64,000 bases of DNA from Charina bottae (Eukaryota; Chordata; Lepidosauria; Squamata; Charinaidae): NCBI GenBank assembly GCA_023362775.1, contig JALMGJ010000002.1, forward strand, positions 62,015,914 through 62,079,913, in the 5' to 3' direction. The translations under genes and the position numbers were made by a program. The notes below the pieces were generated by a model, which made no database searches, was not told the origin of the DNA, and saw nothing but the letters and a program-made list of their open reading frames with translations. This document shows, in pieces, positions 20,087 to 29,554 of this stretch. Position 1 is the stretch's first letter. Each line of letters opens with the position of its first letter.

Positions 20087-23000
20087 ATGAATTTTGGAAC
20101 ATGGAATATACGGACACTGCAAGACAATATGGATAGTGAACGACCTGAACGTAGGACTGCCATTATTGCAAGGGAGCTGAGACGTTTTAATATCGATATA
20201 GCAGCACTCCAAGAAACTCGAAGAGCAGGAGAAGGACAGTTGAAGGAAGAAAAAGGAGGTTATACCTTCTTTTGGAAAGGACTGCCTGAACAAGAACGAC
20301 AAATACATGGGGTAGGCTTTGCTATCAAAAACGACCTTGTGAAGCTCTTGTCAGAAGTTCCCACTGGGATTAACGAACGACTCTCAACTCTGCGAATAAA
20401 ACTCGCCAAAAACCAACAGGCAACTATCCTAAGTGCTTACGCACCAACACTAGATGCAGATGAGGATATCAAGGAAAAATTTTATACCCAGCTGGACACC
20501 ATCTTATCAGAGATACCAAAGGAGGATAAAATTATCCTCCTGGGCGATTTCAATGCAAGAGTTGGGCGTGATTTTGATTTGTGGCCAGGGATCATTGGGA
20601 AAGAAGGAGTTGACAACAGCAACACGAATGGAATCTTACTTCTGACTAAATGTGCAGAGCATAACCTTGTCATTACTAACACACTCTTTCGCCAGAAAAA
20701 TAAATTTAAAACATCATGGAAGCACCCACGGTCGAAGCACTGGCATCTTTTAGATTATGTAATTGTCCATGCTAGAGATCGCCGTGATGTACTTCTCACC
20801 AGAGCCATGACGAGCGCCGATGACTGCTGGACAGACCATCGATTAATTCGATCCACGATGGCCATAAAGATTGTCCCTCATCGTAGGCTCCAAGGAAGAA
20901 AACCAAGGCGTAAAATAAATACACTGGCCCTTCAAGATCCTATTAAACGAGCTTGCTTTCAATCAACTCTCAAGGAACATCTGCCTATGGAACTTCCTGA
21001 AAATGTTGAGGAACACTGGATTAAATTGAAGACTTCTATCATTTCAGCCTGTGAACAAACTATCGGATACCAGACTAAGAGACATCAGGACTGGTTTGAT
21101 GAGAACGATAGTGAGATTGAACATATTATTGACAAGAAAAGGAAAGCCTTCCAGATATGGCAAAAAGATATTAACTGTGCCGTTAAGAAAAAAATCTACG
21201 CCAGTGCAAAGGCAGAAGTCCAAAGACGAACTAGAGAACTTAAGAACATATGGTGGATAAAAAAAGCCCAAGAAACCCAACATTTTGCAGATGCTCACGA
21301 TGCACGGGGCTTTTTTAATGCCATAAAGGCCATCTGTGGACCAACAAACCATGGTACAAATCCCTTACGCTCAGTAGATGGTGCTAAACTTCTAAAGGAC
21401 AAAGAGTCTATTGCACTGCGCTGGAAAGAGCATTACTACAATCTCCTTAATCGTCACTCTACTGTGGCTGACGAAGTCTTCTTGCAAATCCCACAAAAAC
21501 AAATAAGAGATGAGCTTGCAGTACCCCCTAGTTTGGAGGAAGTCAGTAAAGCCACTAAACAAATGAAAAATAACAAAGCTAGTGGACCTGATGGGATTCC
21601 TGCTGAAGTCTTTAAAGAAGGCGGGCCTGAACTTACACAACAACTTCATAAGCTCATCGAAAAAATCTGGATGAGGGAGGAGATTCCAGCAGACTTTAGG
21701 GATGCCATAATTATCACTCTCTTTAAAAAGGGTGATAGAACAGACTGTGGAAACTACCGAGGCATCTCCCTTCTAGCCACAGCAGGCAAAATCCTGGCAA
21801 AGATCATTGCAAACCGTCTCCTATCTGTATCAGAAGACATCCTCCCTGAAACGCAAAATGGCTTCCGCCCTTCCAGGGGAACAGTGGATATGATCTTCAC
21901 TGCACGACAGCTTCAAGAAAAATGCAAGGAGCAAAACCGCCCTCTGTACATGGCGTTTATTGATCTGACTAAAGCTTTTGATACTGTAAATCGTACTGCT
22001 CTCTGGACCATCCTTCTGAAAATCGGATGCCCTGATAAATTTGTGAACATCTTGCGGTTACTCCATGACGACATGATGGCAACAATCCTGAATAACAATG
22101 GCTCTCAAAGCGATCCATTTAAAGTGGAATCCGGCGTTAAACAGGGATGTGTTATTGCTCCAACCTTATTCGCTATCTTCATCGCTATGATTATGCACCT
22201 TGTTGAAGAGAAACTTCCTACTGGTGTAGAAATTATATATCGAACAGATGGAAAGCTTTTTAATCTTAGTAGGCTGAAAGCAAAAAATAAGGTAATTGCA
22301 ACTTCTGTTATAGAACTTCAATATGCTGATGATAACGTAGTCTGTGCACACTCCGAGGAAGATCTTCAAACTATCCTAAACATCTTTGCAGAAGCATATG
22401 AAAAGCTCGGCCTCTCGATTAACATTAAAAAAACCAAAGTGCTTTACCAGCAAGTTCGAACCAATCCCTCTGCAGCGCCATCAATCCAGCTTAAAGGTGT
22501 GTCACTAGAAAATGTCGACCACTTTTCTTATCTCGGCAGCCATCTATCAACAAAAGCCGACATCGACGCTGAAATTCAGCATCGCCTGAGCTCTGCGAGT
22601 GTAGCTTTCTCCCGAATGAAGCGTAGAGTGTTTGAGGATCGGGACATTCGCAGGGAGACCAAAATGCTTGTTTACAAAGCCATTGTACTACCAACCCTTC
22701 TGTACGCCTGTGAAACATGGACCCTCTACAAACGCCACCTCCAACTTCTTGAAAGATTCCATCAACGCTGCCTCCGAAAAATTCTGCAAATTACTTGGGA
22801 AGATAGGCGGACTAATGTTAGCGTATTAGAAGAAGCGAAAACCACCAGCATTGAAACAATGATCATCCAACATCAACTTCGCTGGACTGGTCATGTTGTT
22901 CGAATGCCTGACCATCGTCTTCCAAAGCAGCTACTTTACTCCCAACTTAAGAATGGAAAACGGAATATTGGTGGACAGCAAAAGAGATTCAAAGATACTC

Positions 23001-23272
23001 TCAAAGCTAATTTAAAAAAATGTAATATCAGCATTGAGAACTGGGAAGCCCTAACTCATGAGCGTTTCAATTGGAGGTCAGCCTTTATTAATGGCGCTAT
23101 GGACTTTGAAGAAGCACGAGTACAGGGCGAAAAGGAGAAGAGAGCTAAAAGGAAGGCACGTCAGGCAAACCCTCATCATGACCGTCTCCCACCCGGAAAC
23201 CTATGCCCTCATTGTGGGAGGTTGTGCGGATCCAGAATTGGCCTTTATAGCCACTTACAGATTCACCGTTAA
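20087..23272 (+). CDS. RTE-like LINE endonuclease/reverse transcriptase, intact
   Basis: The frame gives 1061 residues from the first AUG (20087). It extends upstream to a GTG at 19871, but eukaryotic initiation there is unlikely. APE endonuclease occupies about residues 1-255: MNFGTWNIRTLQ, ALQET (about 40), LLGDFNARVG (about 151), HWHLLDYVIV (about 218) and DHRLI (about 250). RT follows: SGPDGIPAEV (about 498), NYRGISLL (555), GFRPSRGTVDM (592), AFIDLTKAFDTV (623), GVKQGCVIAPTLF (683) and YADD (746-749, 22322-22333). The C-terminal domain holds YACETWTLYKR and ends in a CX2CX12HX3H finger (about 1040-1060). All catalytic boxes are present and there is no internal stop, so it may be active. 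It would nick DNA and prime cDNA synthesis on the LINE RNA. Promoter elements were not identified. Confidence 0.93.
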   Translation: MNFGTWNIRTLQDNMDSERPERRTAIIARELRRFNIDIAALQETRRAGEGQLKEEKGGYTFFWKGLPEQERQIHGVGFAIKNDLVKLLSEVPTGINERLSTLRIKLAKNQQATILSAYAPTLDADEDIKEKFYTQLDTILSEIPKEDKIILLGDFNARVGRDFDLWPGIIGKEGVDNSNTNGILLLTKCAEHNLVITNTLFRQKNKFKTSWKHPRSKHWHLLDYVIVHARDRRDVLLTRAMTSADDCWTDHRLIRSTMAIKIVPHRRLQGRKPRRKINTLALQDPIKRACFQSTLKEHLPMELPENVEEHWIKLKTSIISACEQTIGYQTKRHQDWFDENDSEIEHIIDKKRKAFQIWQKDINCAVKKKIYASAKAEVQRRTRELKNIWWIKKAQETQHFADAHDARGFFNAIKAICGPTNHGTNPLRSVDGAKLLKDKESIALRWKEHYYNLLNRHSTVADEVFLQIPQKQIRDELAVPPSLEEVSKATKQMKNNKASGPDGIPAEVFKEGGPELTQQLHKLIEKIWMREEIPADFRDAIIITLFKKGDRTDCGNYRGISLLATAGKILAKIIANRLLSVSEDILPETQNGFRPSRGTVDMIFTARQLQEKCKEQNRPLYMAFIDLTKAFDTVNRTALWTILLKIGCPDKFVNILRLLHDDMMATILNNNGSQSDPFKVESGVKQGCVIAPTLFAIFIAMIMHLVEEKLPTGVEIIYRTDGKLFNLSRLKAKNKVIATSVIELQYADDNVVCAHSEEDLQTILNIFAEAYEKLGLSINIKKTKVLYQQVRTNPSAAPSIQLKGVSLENVDHFSYLGSHLSTKADIDAEIQHRLSSASVAFSRMKRRVFEDRDIRRETKMLVYKAIVLPTLLYACETWTLYKRHLQLLERFHQRCLRKILQITWEDRRTNVSVLEEAKTTSIETMIIQHQLRWTGHVVRMPDHRLPKQLLYSQLKNGKRNIGGQQKRFKDTLKANLKKCNISIENWEALTHERFNWRSAFINGAMDFEEARVQGEKEKRAKRKARQANPHHDRLPPGNLCPHCGRLCGSRIGLYSHLQIHR

Positions 23273-23326
23273 AATTTTACCTTTGGAAGACAATCTTACT
23301 CGGCTACGAGTGATCGCCAATGAATG

Positions 23327-23336
23327 ACTACAATCA
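23327..23336. repeat. Target-site duplication of the full-length RTE-like LINE, right copy
   Basis: ACTACAATCA matches 19391-19400. Confidence 0.9.
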
Positions 23337-23442
23337 AGATATATCTGTACATGTATCTATAGCTGTAGCTGTAGCTGTATCCATATCTGCATCATCTGTA
23401 TCTGTATCTGTAACTATTTGTATCTGTATCTGTATCTACACA
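23337..23442. repeat. Hexanucleotide repeat (TATCTG/TAGCTG)n
   Basis: Variant six-base units TATCTG, TAGCTG and TATCCA run from just outside the LINE to about 23442. It lies beyond the target duplication and is therefore older flanking DNA. Confidence 0.85.
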
Positions 23443-23445
23443 CAG

Positions 23446-23500
23446 ACCCCAGGCTGGAAAGGAGGAGACTGTGAGTTCTAGTCCCGCCTTATTGGGCTAG
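23446..23500 (+). mobile_element. tRNA-derived SINE fragment
   Basis: CCAGGCTGGAAAGGAGGAGACTGTGAGTTCTAGTCCCGCC matches the 5' region of the SINE at 59099-59325 around its box B. Only about 50 bases remain. Confidence 0.55.
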
Positions 23501-25120
23501 GAAAGCAAACCTTTCGATTATGTCCAGCCTTTAAGTGCAGGATGTTATGCAGATTTTAGCATATGTCTTTAGAGTTCTTAAGAATTTCCTTGCTTAGGTT
23601 GTGGCTTATTTTCTGGGTAGTAGTCCACTGTATAGAAAATTAGACATGTTAATAATGATGATGGTAAAAGCTATTGCAAAAAGTGTACCTTACTAATTCT
23701 TGGGCAAACATTGCCTAGCTTTTGATATTATATTTCCAGTAACTTTATTCGTTTTTTAGAAATGAAAATTTGGAGATAGAACCTGTTAAAGGACAGCCTA
23801 AAAAATGCACCCACTGATAATATTTTCTATACACAACTATAACAACTCAGGAATAGAAATATAGAAATGTTAATAGATCAACTTAATAACAGGCTGAAAA
23901 TTTCAAAGTCAAGAAGTTATGAAGACAAGGTTATAGTATACATCTACTTTCTGGGTTTTTTTTTTTCTGCTGATGTTGTTATGCTCGGTACAGTAATAGA
24001 TATGTAAACATTGCTTAGTCAACTATCCCATTTCATAACACCTTTAAACATAATGGCCTTATAAAAACAAAATAATTGGATACACTTTTGTAGCTACTAG
24101 CAATGAACTAACAAGAATGAATTTACAAAGAGAAGCCGCCTTCTTTTAGCCTGTTTCATCATTTTAAAATGAATCCTTTTCCCTGTACTTAGCAATGCAA
24201 AGTGAAACATATTCCTCTGAAATATGAGTCTTGTATTGATTATCCAACCAAATAAAATTATTACTGGCAGGGAGGAAATAATGACTTAGAGATAATAGTG
24301 GCTGTGAGTCAAATGAGTTATGCAAATGTCTTATCCCCAGTAACAATCTGATTTTGTTGAGATTCTTTTGAGTCTTCAGTGGTGGGTGACACAACAACAA
24401 AAGACATTTATTTGCTTGAAAAGGGAGCAAAAACATTCAGCTTTTGCTTCTGAAAGCTTTCATACAGTATAGGCATAAATGAGGAACAAACATTCATCTC
24501 TGAGGCCATGTCAAGGGGAAAAAAGAAACCCCAGATGCTTCACAATTAATTTCCTTCATTTGAACTTTAATTATTTTTGCCCTCAAATTTTTGAATATGT
24601 TTAAAAGGCTAAAAAGATAAAATAAGGGGAAAACCCATTTAGGTTGCAGGACTTCTGCACTGGTTGATGGCAGGAGGAGAGATATCATGTGGCCACCTAA
24701 CTCCACCATATATTTTGTTATTGCATTAACCAACTTACAGCCTGCAGTTAATCTGAATAAAACTTCTACCTGCATGGACCTGGGGCAGACAGAAGAGATA
24801 TGCAATACAGAGAGCCATCTATTCTTTTAGGGAGGCAAAGATACAAAGCATGAGCTTCTTTAATTGTTTCAGAGATCCTATGGCCTGTCAGCATGCCCTC
24901 AAAATCTTCACCTCTCCCCTTCCTCAGGTTGGTTAAACATTTGGACACCACTTTACAATGTATTGGAATGTATTTCCTAATTTGGCCATGAGCTGAACAC
25001 ATCAACTGCTTGGAAATAAACTATGGTTTAAAATAACAATGGACTTTGGCTATGGAATCAGCTGGCTGGCCGGCAGAATGATTCTGTGAACTGCCCTGAG
25101 ATTCCTAGGGTTAGGAAAAA
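23501..25120. other. Unassigned DNA
   Basis: No gene or known repeat recognised; only short motif-free frames. Confidence 0.5.
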
Positions 25121-25203
25121 GAGGAGGAGGAGGAGGAGGAGGAGGAGGAGGAGGAGGAGGAGGAGGAGGAGGAGGAGGAGGAGGAGGAGTGGTGGTGGTG
25201 GTG
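25121..25203. repeat. (GGA)n(GGT)n microsatellite
   Basis: About 23 GGA units are followed by five GGT units. Antisense frames through it read as poly-Pro or poly-Leu and are artefacts of the repeat. Confidence 0.97.
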
Positions 25204-25211
25204 AGAAGTAT

Positions 25212-25385
25212 GAGAAATGGAAGCTGTGAGGAAAGCCAGAAACCTGAACACTTTTGTTGGAAGAAACCACAAACCAAATCCTAAGGCTTGCCTTCCCCCT
25301 TTACTAAATGGGTTAGAAGTGACTTCATTTGTGTTGCTAATGGCAACCAAAATTATGCTGGCTTTCCTCACTACCTCCATTTCTC
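25212..25385. repeat. Inverted repeat with 28-bp arms
   Basis: 25212-25239 (GAGAAATGG...GAAAGCCAG) is complementary to 25358-25385 (CTGGCTTTC...CCATTTCTC) with about three mismatches, around a 118-base spacer. No target duplication noted. Confidence 0.75.
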
Positions 25386-25706
25386 ACAGTGATTTGGCTT
25401 TCCTTTTCTGGAGAGTTAAGAATGCAAGCCTCATGTTTAGCTATTTCCTCCAAAACAGAAGTTCAAACTTAGCTGAGCCTGGAGGATAATATCTGATATC
25501 ATTCATATTCAACATAAATTGAATCTATGGGTGTCACAGTAAGTACTGTATCCCATTTCAGATGCATGTGACAAATGCAGATGCCAAAACATTATTTTTA
25601 TTCATTTAAGACAGACATTTTACTGAATAGCAGAGGGTGCTCTGCTCACTCTCTGGTAGGGGAGTGGGGTCCAAAGCACTTCTAAATCAATGTTGAAGCA
25701 TACATG

Positions 25707-25707
<1 letters not shown>
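25386..25707. other. Unassigned DNA
   Basis: No gene or known repeat recognised. Confidence 0.5.
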
Positions 25708-25763
<56 letters not shown>

Positions 25764-25836
25764 ATCCATCCATCCATCCATCCATCCATCCAACCTACCA
25801 ACCTACCTACCTACCTACCTACCTACCTACCTACCT
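25708..25836. repeat. Compound tetranucleotide microsatellite
   Basis: (ATCT)n, then (ATCC)n, then (CTAC)n. The same CTAC/CTAT units reappear at about 27950-27972 on the far side of the BovB insertion. Confidence 0.95.
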
Positions 25837-26400
25837 GTTGTTTATTCGTTCAGTCGCTTCTGACTCTTCATGACTTCATGGACCAGCCCACACCAGAGCT
25901 TCCTGTCGGCCGTCACCAACCCCAGCTCCCCCATGGTTGAGTCCGTCACCTCCAGAATATCATCCATCCATCTTGCCCTTGGTCGGCCCCTCTTCCTTTT
26001 GCCTTCCACTTTCCCTAACATCAGCTTCTTCTCCAGGGTATCCTGTCTTCGCATTATGTGGCCAAAGTACTTCAGTTTTGCCTTTAATATCATTCCCCCA
26101 AGTGAGCAGTCTGGCTTTATTTCCTGGAGTATGGACTGGTTTGATCTTCTTGCAGTCCAAGGCACTCTCAGAATTTTCCTCCAACACCACAGTTCAAAAG
26201 CATCTATCTTCCTTCGCTCAGCCTTCCTTATGGTCCAGCTCTCACAGCCATAGGTTACTACAGGGAATACCATTGCTTTAACTATGTGGACCTTTGTTGT
26301 CAGTGTGATATCTCTGCTCTTAACTATTTTATCAAGTTTTGCCATTGCTCTCCTCCCAAGAAGTAGACGTCTTCTGATTTCCTGGCTGCAGTCAGCATCA

Positions 26401-26408
26401 GCAGTAAT
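26401..26408. repeat. Target-site duplication of the Penelope palindrome, left copy
   Basis: GCAGTAAT is repeated at 26667-26674. The uninterrupted BovB copy at about 52177-52184 has it once. Confidence 0.85.
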
Positions 26409-26666
26409 GTATTGTCGAAGGCTTTCACGGCCGGAGTTCAATGGCTGTTGTGGGTCTTCCGGGCTGTGTGGCCGTGTTCTGGAAGTTGTGGTTCCTAACG
26501 TTTCGCCAGCATCTGTGGCCAGCATCTTCAGAGGGCAGGAGCACAGATAGGCTTCTATCTGTGCTCCTGCCCTCTGAAGATGCTGGCCACAGATGCTGGC
26601 GAAACGTTAGGAACCACAACTTCCAGAACACGGCCACACAGCCCGGAAGACCCACAACAGCCATCT
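26409..26666 (+). mobile_element. Penelope-type terminal-repeat palindrome without body
   Basis: A 32-base leader (GTATTGTCGAAGGC..., 26409-26440) is followed by a perfect 110-bp inverted repeat around GCTT (26441-26550, 26555-26664). The same leader and arms bound the Penelope element at 49518-51325, where RT and GIY-YIG lie between the arms, so this copy has lost its whole body. The orientation is plus, judged from the leader position. Exact target repeats flank it. The arms contain CTCTGAAGATG and GGCGAAACG, resembling a hammerhead core. Confidence 0.88.
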
Positions 26667-28635
26667 GCAGTAATCTTTGCGCCTAGAAATACAAAGTCTG
26701 TCACTGCCTCCACTTTTTCTCCCTCTATTTGCCAGTTATCAATCAAGCTGGTTGCCATAATCTTGGGTTTTTTGAGGTTTAACTGCAACCCAGCTTTTGC
26801 ACTTTCTTCTTTCACCTTCATCATAAGGCTCCTCAACTCCTCCTCGCTTTCAGCCATCAAAGTGGTATCATCTGCATATCTGAGATTGTTAATGTTTATT
26901 CCAGCGATTTTAACTCCAGCCTTGGATTCCTCAAGCTCAGCACGTCACATGATGTGTTCTGCATACAGGTTGAATAGGTAGGGTGAGAGTATACAGCCCT
27001 GCCGTACTCCTTTCCCAATCTTAAACCAGTCCGTTGTTCCGTGCTCTGTTCTTACCGTTGCTACTTGGTCGTTATACAGATTCCTCAGGAGGCAGACAAG
27101 ATGACTTGGTATCCCCATACCACCAAGAACTTGCCACAATTTGTTATGATCCACACAGTCAAAGGCTTTAGAATAGTCAATAAAACAAAAATAGATGTTT
27201 TTCTGAAACTCCCTGGCTTTCTCCATTATCCAGCGGATATTGGCAATTTGGTCTCTAGTTCCTCTGCCTTTTCTAAACCCAGCTTGTACATCTGGCAATT
27301 CTCGCTCCATGAATTGCTGGAGTCTACCTTGCAAGATCTTGAGCATTACCTTACTGGCATGTGAAATAAGTGCCACTGTTCGATAGTTTGAACATTTTTT
27401 AGTGCTTCCCTTTTTTGGTATGGGGATATAAGTTGATTTTTTCCAATCTGATGGCCATTCTTGTGTTTTCCAAATTTGCTGGCATATGGCATGCATCACC
27501 TTGACAGCATCATCTTGCAAGATTTTAAACAGTTCAGCTGGGATGCCGTCGTCTCCTGCTGCCTTGTTATTAGCAATGCTTCTTAAGGCCCATTCAACCT
27601 CACTCTTCAGGATGTCTGGCTCTAACTCACTGACCACACCGTCAAAGCTATCTCCAATATTATTATCCTTCCTATACAGATCTTCCGTATATTCTTGCCA
27701 CCTTTTCTTGATCTCTTCTGCTTCTGTTAGGTCCTTGCCATCTTTGTTTTTGATCATACCCATGTTTGCCTGGAATTTACCTCCGATGTTTCTAATTTTC
27801 TGGAAGAGGTCTCTTGTCCTTCCTATTCTATTGTCTTCTTCCATTTCCGCACATTGCTTGTTTAAAAATAATTCCTTATCTCTTCTGGCTAACCTCTGGA
27901 ACTTTGCATTTAATTGGGCATATCTCCCCCTATCACTGTTGCCTTTTGCTTTCCTACCTACCTATCTACCTCTCCACATTCTTAACCATCCACCAGACTC
28001 TGTCATATGACTTGCATTATGACAGCTACAGCCAAGTTCTGCTTGCTAGAAGCATAATCTTGCATACATTCACTCAGAAGTAAGTATAATTTTATTCAGT
28101 AGGGCTTACTTCCAGTTAAATAAGTACAGCATTGAACTACAATGTTACAATATGGTTTCAGGAAGCCTGACCAAACCTAGTCATAGAAGTGACTGATTCT
28201 GTTTTCCCTTAAAATCCTATTCTAACTTTTCACCACGAACAGGTCACAAAAATATATATGCTATAATAATCTTTAAAGAAACCTGAGGCCATTGATCTAG
28301 TCCACAAAGATAATATTTAGATGAATGTTCATGTTTTTCAAGGAGTCTAATAAGGTTCTGCTATTTCAAATCTTACAATAAGGTTCTCACATTTTTCAAA
28401 TATTGTGGTAAGTTCACAGTGTGGTAAGCTTTCTACCAGACTGATCTTCTCTTCTTTCACTGACACTGGGTAGAGGAAGAGTAGCTGGAGTAGCCTTCTC
28501 AGTAGGAATTTCACCCATGAAAGAAGAAAGGCAGAGGCTAGATCAAGAACTTGGCAGCTTCAGTTCTGGGCAGCCGGGCCCTAGCACTGGGGTTGTAGCA
28601 GAGCCAAACCCCATAACTCCCAACACTGTATCCAT

Positions 28636-28647
28636 ACACACACACAC

Positions 28648-28686
<39 letters not shown>
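28636..28686. repeat. (AC)n microsatellite
   Basis: CA dinucleotides with one TTTT interruption near 28649. Confidence 0.95.
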
Positions 28687-28688
<2 letters not shown>

Positions 28689-28982
28689 GCAGGAAGGAAA
28701 ATATAAATTTATGTGTTATCTTTTGTGGTTCATAACTGATAGAAAATACTTTCAGAAAATTTCTTGAGACCCAAGGGTATTGGTTAGGGTATACAAGGTA
28801 TACAAGGAATGTATTGATTCTATCAGGTTCTGACTCACTACAATGAGACTCCAGTAGTAGAGCAACAGACACAAGCTAATCAGTGTAGCAGGACTCCTTC
28901 TAAATAGTAGTCTTTTTAGGAAGAATCATCTAGGACCTGACAATGACTTTTTACTTTATCCATGGACTTTGACCACTTGTTT

Positions 28983-28999
28983 AGGACTTTATAATTCTT
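28983..28999. repeat. Target-site duplication of the L1-type insertion, left copy
   Basis: AGGACTTTATAATTCTT is repeated exactly at 31796-31812 (17 bp). Confidence 0.93.
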
Positions 29000-29554
29000 T
29001 TTTTATATATTATAATTTTATTAAGTTTATTAAGTTTGAAGCAAAGATAAAAACTACAAAAAGGCAAAAAACTACAAAAAGAAAAAGAAAAAAAATGAGA
29101 AAACAGTAAATGAAAAAAGATTTTTGAAGAAATTACAAGATGACTTCCGACTTTCAACAACAAGAATATACAGCAAGTTCCATAATTAATCCCTTACTCT
29201 AAATCTAACCAGGATTATATTATTATATTTTATAAATCATTCCATAGACACATTATAAAAATCACTAAAGACAATTGCTCCTTCCCCTTATGTATAAAGA
29301 AAAATAAACAAATATATAAACCTCTAAATCAACTTCCACCCCCCCAGGAACTCATTTATTTAAATATTTCCTTCCCACCACTATTCTATATATTTCTGGC
29401 CACTATAATAAAAATCAAATTATAGAAACATTTAAATTGTCTACTTTTATACTTAATCGTACTATAACAACCTTAACCCTATTAACCCTAAAACCTAACA
29501 CTTATTCTTATATCTTATAAATCTTAAAAGATCAACCAAACTTTAAATCATTAA

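Larger units (their letters stand above)
19401..23326 (+). mobile_element. RTE-like APE-type LINE, full length, intact ORF
   Basis: The 3926-bp insertion is bounded by exact 10-bp duplications (ACTACAATCA). It has a 5' UTR of about 686 bp, one large ORF with endonuclease, RT and a C-terminal CCHH finger, and a very short 3' UTR of about 54 bp without poly(A), ending GATCGCCAATGAATG. Three further copies lie at 8454-11720 (-), 39968-40987 (+) and 45384-45958 (+), so the family is multicopy. The 5' boundary CTCACTYGCTGGATCG is shared with the copy at 39968. The protein motifs fit the RTE-like group of APE-type LINEs, but it is clearly not BovB; I cannot name the clade with certainty. Confidence 0.92.
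25842..27844 (-). pseudogene. RTE-BovB reverse transcriptase, interrupted
   Basis: The segment from 27844 to 26945 reads SEVEWALRSIANNKAAGDDG, NYRTVALISHASKVMLKIL, GFRKGRGTRDQIANI, CFIDYSKAFDCVDHNKLW and GVRQGCILSPYLFNLY. A TGA at about 26942-26944 (after EHIM) then stops it. The frame goes on through RYADDTTLMAES (YADD at about 26868-26879) and FVFLGAKITAD, where the palindrome intervenes. Beyond it (26398-25842) follow CSQEIRRRLLLGRRAM, YGCESWTIRKAE, DAFELWCWRKILRVPWTARR, GHIMRRQDTLEK and a BovB-type terminus. Endonuclease is missing by 5' truncation. Confidence 0.9.
25837..27955 (-). mobile_element. RTE-BovB LINE, 5'-truncated, inserted in a microsatellite
   Basis: The minus strand carries the RT and C-terminal regions and ends at CGACTGAACGAATAAACAACA. 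CTAC repeats flank both ends, so the target was the microsatellite and its duplication is hidden in the repeat. A Penelope-derived palindrome interrupts it at 26409-26666. Confidence 0.92.
27973..28999. other. Unassigned DNA
   Basis: No gene. At about 28060-28130 the block CAGAAGTAAG...GGGCTTACTTCC resembles a widespread reptilian interspersed repeat, also seen at 44353-44410; I cannot name it. A 72-residue frame at 28517-28735 lacks recognisable motifs and runs into the AC repeat. Confidence 0.45.

Noticed and set aside
25050..25380. Poly-Pro, poly-Leu and poly-Ser frames
   Set aside because: They are translations of the GGA microsatellite.
25708..25836. CRISPR-like array
   Set aside because: It is a simple compound microsatellite with no spacers, in a vertebrate-type genome.
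28517..28735. Coding exon (72-codon frame)
   Set aside because: It runs into an AC microsatellite, has no splice context I can support and no recognisable domain.
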